The notes beneath the pieces are model-generated. The model ran no database searches. It was not told the origin of the DNA and saw only the letters and a program-made list of their open reading frames with translations. Made by a program: the position numbers and the translations under genes. 64,000 nt of DNA from Vitrella brassicaformis (lineage: Eukaryota; Sar; Vitrellaceae), in the NCBI GenBank assembly GCA_001179505.1, contig CDMY01000592.1, forward strand, positions 263,957 to 327,956, given 5' to 3'. This document shows, piece by piece, positions 55,746-64,000 of the stretch. Within the stretch, counting starts at the first letter, position 1; every line of letters starts with the position of its first letter.

Positions 55746-57457
55746 ATGGCCCGGCCATCGTCTGCCGCATCCCAAGCACCACCTGCTATGCCGCCCGGGT
55801 GCTTGGGGCTCGATGACGTCGACATCGTCCCCGGTAGGGGCGTCACTGGTGTGACTCAGCAGCTGATGGAGGGCTGCATTCGGCGCACCTTCACATTCGG
55901 CGCCCAAGTCACATCGCTGATCCGTGAGAGAGCTTTCCCGGGAGCCAGCGGCAGCCTTCGAGTCCGCGGCACCAGAGGCACTCACAGCATGTACAGCTGC
56001 CTGTGTTTCGCCATCGACAGCCCAACGAACCGCCCATTCCTCTACGCGAGCGGCGCTCGTAAGCAAAAGGTGCCGGTGGTGCTGCCGCAGTGGTCCTCCC
56101 GTCAGCTGCAGCGTGACGTCATCAATGCACTCATCGACGGCGGGGCGGACATCAATGCGGCCGGAGGGGAAGAGCGGCTCCTCAAGATGGGCATTGCGGC
56201 GGGCAATCTGACGGCTGTGGAGGTCCTCCTGGAGCGGCAGGCCAACGTGCGGGGATTTGGGCCACTAGTGATGGAGCTTCCAGACATGCTCGATGCTGCC
56301 CCTTCCGTCACTCGTGAGTACGAGGCCGCCCTCATTTCGGTGTACCGCCGCCTCATCCGACACGACAGCACACTGCCAGCCGAATGGTCCGTTTATGGAA
56401 ACAGTCTGGTGCATCTGGCGGCCACGGCCCCCTCCATCTTCTCCCAGCAAGTCATCGACCAGTATCTGGACCTCATAACCAGCCACGGTGTCGACACGAC
56501 GGCAGCAAACCACGCGGGCTTCACGCCACTGCACATCGCATCGCGCGGCTCCCCCTGTGTGGCCGAGTGGTTGTGCCGGCAGCTCACAGCCGACGACGTC
56601 AACAGAGGAATGCCGAACCAGCCTCATCGGACACCCCTCGCCATCGCTGCCGATGATCTCATCCAAGAGCAGCAGCAGCGGCAGCTGGGAGAGGGGCGGG
56701 CAAGATACATCCGCAACTACAAGACCACCATCGGTGTGCTGCTGAGGGGCGGGGCAGCCCCATCCATCGCCCGCATGCCCACCGCCACTGACATGCAGCG
56801 CCGTCGTCGCCAGCTGGTCCTGGCCGAGTACGCCACAGTGCTGAGTGAGCTGTCCGAGGCCGTCATGTCGGCCATCAACGGCGCCCTCGCCCCCCAGCGC
56901 GACCACTCGATGCTTCTCGCCCGTCTGCTGCCCCTCGCCCCCCACCACGACGGCGCCCACCCAACCCCTCCCCATCCAACATGGCATTCGGCCCACACGA
57001 GGCTGAGGCCATCGGCTGGAAGATCGGCGCCTTCCTCCACGAGCCCCCCGCTGCTGTGGCCGCCATCGACCAGTACCTCGTCGGCGAGTCGGTGCTGAGG
57101 CGGCGGGTGCGTGCGGCCGTCGGCCACTTCGTCAAGTCGGCGGCCACCCAGACGAGCAGCAACAGGGAGGTCGTGGGCGGGACGCGATACCAGCAGCAGG
57201 GCGACAAGCGCGTCAAGGTGACCGTGCCGCTTCTGCAGTGCTTCGCCGTGGGGGGTCAGCAGGGTGGGCAGCATCGGCTGCTGGGTGTCCGTGAGGTGGT
57301 GCACCGGGCCCGGCTGGACGAGGCAGCCACCCATGGGATGCGGCTGGTCAAGGGCTTCAACGAGCATCTGGGCGATCAGGACTGCCAGTTCGAGTGGGGC
57401 CAGCTGGGCCGCATCGACAAGGGGACCGGTATGTTTGTGTCGCTGGGCATCGACTGA
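55746..57457 (+). CDS. Ankyrin-repeat family protein with an internal frameshift
   Basis: The frame from 55746 (MARPSSAASQAPP) runs to about 56980. It carries ankyrin-type repeats: DVINALIDGGADINAAGGEE, TAVEVLLERQANVRG, GNSLVHLAATAPS, HAGFTPLHIASRGSP and HRTPLAIAADD. Near 56940-56990, in a C-rich run, the coding signal moves to another frame, which continues from about 56981 (GPHEAEAIGWKIGAFLHE) to FEWGQLGRIDKGTGMFVSLG and the stop at 57457. The jump equals one missing base. The C-terminal half looks like a conserved family domain, and I believe chromerid genomes carry many such genes, from memory and unverified. The gene is intronless over this length, unlike its neighbours. A short intron-bearing 5' exon (about 55575-55648) could exist. 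Either a sequencing slip or a young pseudogene. Confidence 0.65.
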
Positions 57458-57548
57458 CTGAGAGGGAGAAGGAGGGAGACAGAGGGAGGGGGGATGAGTG
57501 GGTGAGTGATGGTGGACGGGGGAAGCGGCAGGTTTGTGTGTGGCTCGT

Positions 57549-57712
57549 GCAGCTCTCTCATTTTTTGTGGCATGTCGTGAGAGACTCTGATGATCGGCTC
57601 ATCTCAACGTCGATTGTGTTTCGTCACACGTGCATTCCATTCATGCGTCAGGACACCGAGGGGATGCCAAGAGAGGGAGGGAGAGGGATGGCCAGCAAGG
57701 CCTGAGATGGCT
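57549..57712 (+). repeat. Copy A of a ~160-base dispersed element, 3' of the ankyrin gene
   Basis: The segment beginning cagctctctca and running through gagagactctgatgatcgg, caacgtcgattgtgtttcgt and catgcgtcaggac to ggcctgagatgg recurs in inverted orientation at 63778-63944 with roughly 90% identity by eye. It starts about 90 bases after the ankyrin stop codon. Confidence 0.85.
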
Positions 57713-58258
57713 TCAGCAGCGGTGCATTTCTGCTAGCTGCATTCCGGACAGTTCCGGGGCTCATGTGGCATGGGTGCGGCATACAGCGTCGACTTAGCAC
57801 AGTCAATGATGCACTCGCTTTCGATCCACAGCAAGTCACGTCTTTCGTTGGCGAGGCAGGCAACGGCGATAAAGAAGCACTGACACCAACACACAATGAC
57901 GGATGCACACATTCGCCAACGACACAGAGCGAGAATTCCCACAACACATCGATGGGTACATGAATGCATGCAGGGGCAGCCCGCGTCGATTTGGAACGCC
58001 CAAGGCCGCCCGTCACGCCCAATGACAGACACGCACCCAACCCCACTACGTCAAAAGCCACACACATCCACTCACACCCACTGGCAGGGAAATAGGCAGG
58101 CAGGCAGGCAGGCAGACCCCCCTCCCCCGTACTCGTACCACACACACGAAATGAATCGCTCGCTCTCTCTGTCGGCTGTGAGCGTACCATCCCAGCCACA
58201 CCAAGACAGACACCAGAACCGATCTCACATCTCATGAACCATGAATGCCTTGCTTGAG
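57713..58258. other. Intergenic stretch between convergent genes
   Basis: It includes (GGCA)n at about 58094-58114 and no supportable gene or RNA. Confidence 0.45.
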
Positions 58259-59329
58259 TCAGTGTGGCTTGGTGGCGACAAAAAGGCCCCATGTCTGCAC
58301 GCCAGCCGCCACTCTGTCGAGCTTCTTCTGCCACCCCTCCCGCAGGTCATCGTAGTCGGCCTGCGAGAAGCCCTCCGCAAAGAAGGCCTCCCGCTTCCCC
58401 TCCAGCAAGGCCAGCTCTCTTGTCAGCACACTCGTGAAGTCGGCCGACATGTCGCGGCTCGTCTCGACCGTCAGGCCGGCCTGCTGCAGCACTCGCGCAT
58501 ACTCATCGACAGTGAGCAGAAAGTACTGTCTGTCGGCGATGTAGCTGCGGAATTCCTCTGTCCATGTGTGGGGCGGCCCCCCGCAGCAGTAGTCGGTGAT
58601 AACGACCCTGCCGCCCGGCTTGAGCCACTCGCAGAACCGCCTGAAGAGCGCCAGCTTGGGCTCGATGTGCAGGATGGCGTCGCGGCTGTAGATGACGTCC
58701 ACACTGCTGGCCGGCAGTTCGAGCGTCATGACGTCGGCCTTGCGGAACTCCAGCTGCCCACTTGGGGTGCCTTTGTAGCGCTCCTGTGCGATGTCGATAC
58801 ACGTGGATGTGAGGTCGATGCCCAGGACGTCGGCGCCGTAGGTCTCGTGGATGAAGCTGTCACCGCCCCCAATCCCGCAACCGACGTCTGAGTGGACGGA
58901 CAGACATATGGATGAATGGATGCGCAGACATTCACCGGCGTGATGTTCCGCCTGACAGCTTACTTACCGAGGACACGTTGTCCGGGTTTGAGCTGCATGT
59001 GCTTGGTGATCTCCCTGGTCGTCTCGAGACCGCCTGTCGAGATGAAACCACTGCATGGTACAAACACAGATGTCATGACCATTATACCGTGAGGCTTCTC
59101 CCTCCCATATATCGTCCCTCAGCTGCTCACCTGCCAAAAATGGCCTCATACTTCAACACGCCTGCAGCGAGCTCCAGACCACACACAGGAACGCGACCAT
59201 CCAGCTGTGTCTGTCTGTTTCTCCCCTCTCCCGCTCCTCACCTCTTCTTGAGTACTGCTTCTCCTGCAGATACCTCTCGTACTCGTCTGCCGACGCGGCC
59301 GATGCACCACCGACGTCGATGCTGCCCAT
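58259..59329 (-). CDS. PMT: Phosphoethanolamine N-methyltransferase, single-domain Plasmodium-like form
   Basis: Minus-strand exons 59242-59329, 59130-59161, 58978-59050 and 58259-58887 encode 273 residues. This is the usual length of the single-domain enzyme of Plasmodium, against about 490 for the two-domain plant form. Family features: ERYLQEKQYSR and VLKYEAIFGSGFISTGGLE at the N-terminus, SAM motif I VLDVGCGIGGGD, motif post-I LGIDLTS, IYSRDAILHIEPK, ITDYCCGGPP and the closing WGLFVATKPH. The Tyr, His and Asp positions used for phosphobase binding appear present. It methylates phosphoethanolamine three times with SAM to phosphocholine for phosphatidylcholine synthesis in the cytosol or Golgi. 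Head-to-head with the F-box/FG-like gene. Sarcosine/dimethylglycine methyltransferase is the main alternative but is less similar. Confidence 0.88.
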
Positions 59330-59416
59330 GACTGGAGGACAGATCTGGACAGATCTAGCAGCCCCTCAGCCCCTGGTGTGGTGCCTCTTTCTTGTCTTGG
59401 CGCTGTTTTTAGCTCG

Positions 59417-59447
59417 CCCCTGAACCCTAGACCCCAAACCCTGAAGG
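59417..59447 (-). promoter_or_regulatory. Telomere-like (telo-box type) motif in a divergent promoter
   Basis: The plus strand reads ctgaaccctagaccccaaac followed by cctgaaggg: three imperfect CCCTAAA/CCCTGAA units. It shares gggttcaggg with the element at 9018-9044. It lies 88-118 bases upstream of the methyltransferase start and about 230 from the plus-strand gene. Confidence 0.35.
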
Positions 59448-59673
59448 GAAGGTGTGTGTGTGTGTTTGGGTTGTTCGCTCACCCGCGTCGGCCTGAGGGG
59501 AGAGCCCTGGGATACCAGCGTCCAATAGAAGCCTTGGCCGAGAAACAGACCATCTTGTACGATTCTGCGCGGCAGATCTCGCTGGTAGTCAAAGAGAACA
59601 AGACACGAGAGCAAATACACGAGAGCACAGGACGCCTCTGTGCTCTTCTCGTCAGCCGTGTTTGAGCGTAGCC

Positions 59674-62600
59674 ATGGGAGCGGCAGCTTCGTCGTCATCT
59701 GCCTCTCGCCCTACGCCAGAGGTGAGTCAAGCCACGATTCCGTAGACTGCCATTGCAAAGGATGTGTGTGTTTGTTCGTTTCGTCAGGCGACGCCATGCT
59801 GCGCGAGTAGTCGTTGTCAGGAGGGCACTCGTGTGTTGCTGATGTCGAGCAGCAAGAGGGCTCCCACTGAGGACTACGTGTGGGTCAAGGCCGAGGTGGT
59901 CAGCATCGTCCCACAGGTCTTCTACATGAGGGAGGGCACTCTGCAGGAGGGGATGGAACTCCACATGAGGGAGGTGGGCGGAAGGGGGGAGCTGTTTGAG
60001 CAAGTGGTGCCTTACCAGACCAACACGACCACAAACTCGAACACAGCGACGCCCGTGGTAGGCAAAATGCAGCTCACAGAACAAAAACTCAGCTCTCTGG
60101 ACGGACCCACTGGTTGATGTCTGTCTCTTGTGGTCGGGTGTTTGCTGTGTGTGTGTGTGTTGTTTGTCTGCAGGTGTGGGATTGCAACAAGAAGGTACCG
60201 CACACAGGCACACACAACACACGAACGACGCCACCCATTCTCCGTGGGTCGTTTCTCTGCTTCCTTCAGGCCCCTGTTGGTTTTGGCGAGGACCTTCTGG
60301 CGTCGGTGTTCGGCTTTTTGTCCCCTCGCGAGCTGTCGGCCCTCTTCCCGCCCCCTTGCAGCACCGGCCCTGAACCTATCACCCTCCTCAGCAAGAAGTC
60401 CCGCAGACACAAGCAGACACGCAGGAAATCTGGCTGGTAAGTCAGCAGATGGACGCCAAGGACAGCTTTGGATGCCAAGAGCGATGGATGCATCTCTCCC
60501 TCCCTCTGTGGTGCTCTCTTCAGCCATGTTCGAGCCATTGGCGGCGACGGCACCAGCGACTCACCCCTCTCGTCCATCACACCGTCTTCCGCCCTGCCGT
60601 CGACTATCGGCGGTGGGCTGTTTGCGGGCGCCACATCGGGATCGACCAATGCGATAGCAGAGCCCACCGACTGGGAGACCACGGAGGTATTCGAGGAGAG
60701 AGGTCCCGCCATCGGCCGCCGTGGTCGGCCAGGCCGCGGTCGGCGGGGTGTGCCATCGGCAGCATCAACGGGAGAGGGGGACCTGGCGACTGCTGCCGCG
60801 CCACCAGGCGGCGGCACATCGTCGGTCTTCACATTCGGCGCAACGACCCCCGCATCTCAATCACGGACCACCCGCGTCTTTAACAAGCCCGTCAGCACCG
60901 CCCCTGCGCCCACTTCGAGCGCCAGCCTCACCACCACCACGACCACCACAGCCCCAATCGACCTCTTCGGCGGCAGCATCCAGACCAAGAGTGGCAGCCT
61001 ATTCGCGCCTGCGAAAGCGCCCACCGCATCACGGCCGACAACCACACCCGCCAGCAACCCATTCGAGCTCGATAAGGCGTCCACAAAGGGACGATGTGGC
61101 GGCCTGTTTGGTGCTGAGGCAGCGTTGGGTGTTGAGTCTCTGTTGGGTGGAGTCGGCCCGACGGGCAGCATCTTTGGCGGCACTGGTGAGTGACGCACAT
61201 GGACGGATGGCTGGATGAATCAATCCCATGCTGGCTGCATGTGTGTGTGGATGGATCAGGTATGGCGGCGTCATCTCTCTCCAGCGGCAGTGGGGCGTCA
61301 TTGTCCACCGGCGGCAGTACGTTTGGCGAAGCGGCCTTCGCGCAGCGATCAACCGGTGGACGAGGTGTCATGGAGAGCAGCGACTCCCCCGTGTACATGG
61401 CAGCCCTTCATCAGCAGACACATGTCGCTATCGACCCTCTCACCGATGAAGACCGCCTATTCTGGGAGACCATGACGCCTGACGAGGCGTTTGGGCTCGG
61501 CAGAGGGCTTGTCAACCTGACAGCCCTCAGCCTCGTGCAGCCATCGGACAATCCGTTGTGGTGCATGGACAGCATGATAGCCATCGTAGAGGGCCAGGCG
61601 GCTGGGCGTCACGAGGTGTGTCAGAAGGAGGGGCAGCAGCACATGGCAGAGGGATCCCTCGAGACCATCCAATTCACCACCACCAACACCACCATCGCGA
61701 CGACCCCCAGCAACCGTCCCCCCATCCCTCCTTCATTCACCACTTCGCCCCCGACCCTCCATGCCCTCAAGGCCGTCACTGGAGCCCTCCCACGGCACGA
61801 TGTGCTGGTCAACACGGGCTGGAAGATACCCGCGCTTGAGTGTGTGGAGCAGGTGGGCTGGGGCGCCCGCACGCTGGGCCGCTTCATCAGCTCGTCGCAG
61901 TCGCTCAAGGCCGTCAGTGGGAGTCAATTCTCCTGGTGGGACTGGGCGGCTGTGTTTGGGCGCATACCTGAGGCCCCTGCCGGGCAGCCAGGGCCGCTCA
62001 GACAGCTGGAGCGCATCGGAGAGATCAGGCTTGATACGGAAGGAGTCAGACAACTCCAGGTGGGCAATTGCCGCGCCACACAGCAAAGGCATCGTCAGTG
62101 CGTGTGCTCATGCATATGACGTCCTTCCTACCTTCTTGTGCTGTTCTTAGGATGTGCTCACATCGCGTGGCTGCCAGAAGTCGCTGACGAGGCTCGACGT
62201 GCACATTCGACCGTCGGTGCAAGCCAGCACCCTCCCCGATCTGCTCGCCATCGATGACCTGATCAACATGTGCTGTGTGTCGCCCGACGCCGCCCACCCG
62301 ATATGTGAGGGCCTGGGCTTCTTCGACCTGGCCGTCTTCTACGCCGACGCATTCCTTCATCGCCCATCCCCCTTCATCAAGGCTGCCCTGCAGGAGGCGG
62401 CACGGCGGGCAACCAAAGTGTACTACATCCTCAGCAATCATGACATCACCCACCCCATCGACAATCCCACCCAGGCCGCCATCGACATCGCATCGAGCCT
62501 GTCATTCGAGAGGGCGGAGCGCGTGGTAGTCGAGAAGGCCGCTGGCTTCACGATCCCTCCCGGCACGCCCTCACCCGCCCCCGCCATCATCAGCCACCTG

Positions 62601-63234
62601 CAGCCATTCCCAAATGCCACAGACCTGCATACTCGCGCTCTGGGCGGTGCTGCGGGCCGCCTGTTGGCGCAGAAGATGCCCATGCGAATGAGGAAGGTGG
62701 TATTTTGGGGAGGCGTGAGCAGGGAGGAGAGGAGCGACGTGCTGGACGGATTGGGGAGTGAGAGGGAGGTGGCTGCTGTCGCTGCTGGGGACAGTCTTCT
62801 CACGCAGGACCCCTTTGGCGGGTGGGGGTCGGCGGGATCGCCATCGATTCACAACATACGGCTAGAAGTGGAAGGTATTCAATGAAAGGAAGTGCAGTCA
62901 GTGAGTGCAGTGCAGTGTCACTGATTGTCCGTCAGTATTATGCGCGTGTGTATGCGTTGATGTCTTGCGTCTCTCGTCATTCAGTGCCCGACTCCTCTGA
63001 TGCTGCCCAACTCGTCCGCGACGGCCTGTCGACACTGCTCAACGCTGGCGTGCCAGGCCTGACGGGAGTGCAGTTTCGCTGCCATGGCATGACGGCAACT
63101 TTGGCACCGCCATTCGGCAGGTGCTCCCGAACGGCACGCAAATAGGCGGCTTTGACGTCACCACATCGGACGGCCTCGACGTGTTCGACGACCCTTCGTC
63201 CACGATTCAGCTGGAGGCAACTCGTCGCTCTTGA
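59674..63234 (+). CDS. F-box-like protein with FG-type low-complexity region, about 962 aa
   Basis: Nine exons (59674-59721, 59788-60057, 60174-60194, 60270-60436, 60524-61185, 61260-62059, 62151-62874, 62985-63067, 63121-63234) sum to 2,889 bases. The start MGAAASSSS fits an N-myristoylation site. Exon 4 has an F-box-like helix pair (FGEDLLASVFGFLSPRELSALF). Exon 5 is Thr/Ala/Pro-rich with scattered FG-type motifs (GGGLFAGA, VFTFGATT, DLFGGS, GGLFGAEA, SIFGG) like nucleoporin linkers. The C-terminal 450 residues form a folded region that I do not recognise (IDPLTDEDRLFWETMTPDEA; DLAVFYADAFLHRPSPF; YYILSNHDITHP). The last intron (63068-63120) is proposed because it restores an open frame ending GGFDVTTSDGLDVFDD...; without it the protein ends at 63145. 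A ubiquitin-ligase adaptor role is possible but unproven. Confidence 0.65.
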
Positions 63235-63777
63235 AGCGTGTGAGTGAGTGAGTGAGTGACATGGAGACGGGCAAGGGCTCACGGTGTGTGTGTGCGTGTG
63301 TGTGTGTGTGTGTGTGTCTGGAAAGACTGCAGTCTGTCGGGCTTCCCAAGACAAGACAGCACCGTAGCCCTAGTTGCCGAATGGCCGAGGCCACCTGTAG
63401 ATACGGCTGTGCAGCCGCTTTCTTGACGGATAGATACATGTAGATAGGTAGATAGACGGATGGATGGATGGATGTGGACTAACTCATTCATGTGTGCGAG
63501 TGGCCCGCCAAACGCCGTGCGTGTGGGCACTGCTCTGTGCAGCCGTTAATTCTCAAGCAGGCACTGACTGACTGATTGATGTTTCCATGGACGCACTCGA
63601 GAGCCTTCACCGTCGTGCTACTAGGGCCACGTCTCATCCATCCCGCCCGCATCTTTGCAGTCACCCCCCTGTCTGCCTGACTGGGTGTTTCGGCAACAAG
63701 TCGTCAAGGAAATCTGCATTGCATAGTCTACAGCTCCTCTCCCTTCCAGTATTCGTGAGTGTCTGAGAGTCTCACAG
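63235..63777. other. Intergenic stretch after the F-box/FG-like gene
   Basis: It contains (GT)n at about 63285-63317 and gatggatggatg runs; no supportable gene. Confidence 0.45.
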
Positions 63778-63944
63778 CCATCTCAGGCCTTCCTGGCTAT
63801 CCCTCTCCCTCCCTCTCTTGGCATCCCCTCGATGTCCTGACGCATGAATGGAACGCACGTGTGACGAAACACAATCGACGTTGAGATACACCGATCATCA
63901 GAGTCTCTCACAACACGCCACATAAAACTGAAAGAGCTGCACGA
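63778..63944 (-). repeat. Copy B of the ~160-base dispersed element (inverted)
   Basis: On the minus strand this reads cagctctttcagttttatgtgg, then gagagactctgatgatcgg, caacgtcgattgtgtttcgt and catgcgtcaggac to aggcctgagatgg. It matches 57549-57712 with a few substitutions. By analogy it could be the 3' flank of another ankyrin-family gene that ends beyond the right edge of the window on the minus strand. Confidence 0.85.
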
Positions 63945-64000
63945 CACACACACACACACACACTTCCACCGTCCACAATCACTCACCCACTCATCCCCCC

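Overview
This window is nuclear DNA from a unicellular eukaryote. Almost every gene is split into many short exons (typically 40-300 bases) by small introns of about 55-150 bases that end in a GT-rich stretch plus CAG, and there are no bacterial operons or Shine-Dalgarno sites. A photosynthetic or plastid-bearing alveolate fits best, most likely a chromerid such as Vitrella. Three things point there: two enzymes start with a signal peptide followed by a transit-like segment with AAFIAP or AAFTARP (the leader type of complex plastids), the single-domain phosphoethanolamine N-methyltransferase looks Plasmodium-like, and plant-type telomere-like motifs (GGGTTT/CCCTAAA-like) occur in promoters. 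The species is an inference; I could not search.

Layout. 1-2.6 kb: two small plus-strand genes. 2.9-6.5 kb: two minus-strand genes, a signal-bearing methyltransferase-like 5' fragment and a plastid-type FAD amine oxidase/carotene-desaturase-like enzyme. 6.6-11.4 kb: an SH3 protein (+), a small acidic/lysine-rich protein (-) and an ER thioredoxin-fold protein ending in KDEL (+). 12.8-19.3 kb: one 17-exon minus-strand gene encoding about 1,646 aa with B-box zinc fingers, a WW domain and four IQ motifs. 19.4-24.6 kb: an unrecognised 365-aa protein (+), a plastid-type aldo/keto reductase (-) and an unrecognised protein (+). 25.4-30 kb: a SMARCAL1/ZRANB3-type annealing helicase. 30.4-32.1 kb: an ArsS-like radical SAM enzyme. 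33.8-36.6 kb: a sortilin/VPS10 receptor gene interrupted by three in-frame TAG codons and one frameshift. 37.5-44.4 kb: a divergent pair, a proline-rich tail-anchored protein (-) and a long coiled-coil/LRR protein (+). 44.6-49.3 kb: two head-to-head MFS transporter paralogues with near-identical introns. 50.2-55.3 kb: a fused NirB-NirD nitrite reductase (-). 55.7-57.5 kb: a frameshifted ankyrin-repeat family gene. 58.3-59.3 kb: phosphoethanolamine N-methyltransferase (-). 59.7-63.2 kb: an F-box/FG-like protein (+). A roughly 160-base element just 3' of the ankyrin gene recurs inverted at the right end of the window.

The genes do not form one pathway. Many are head-to-head with 100-350 bases between start codons, so shared bidirectional promoters are likely. 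I resolved exon chains by splice consensus and reading phase; for the genes where I give an exact protein length the summed exons are divisible by three. No tRNA, rRNA, CRISPR array or transposase was seen. Two 300-base N gaps (12314-12613, 48558-48857) sit in homopolymer C/G runs.
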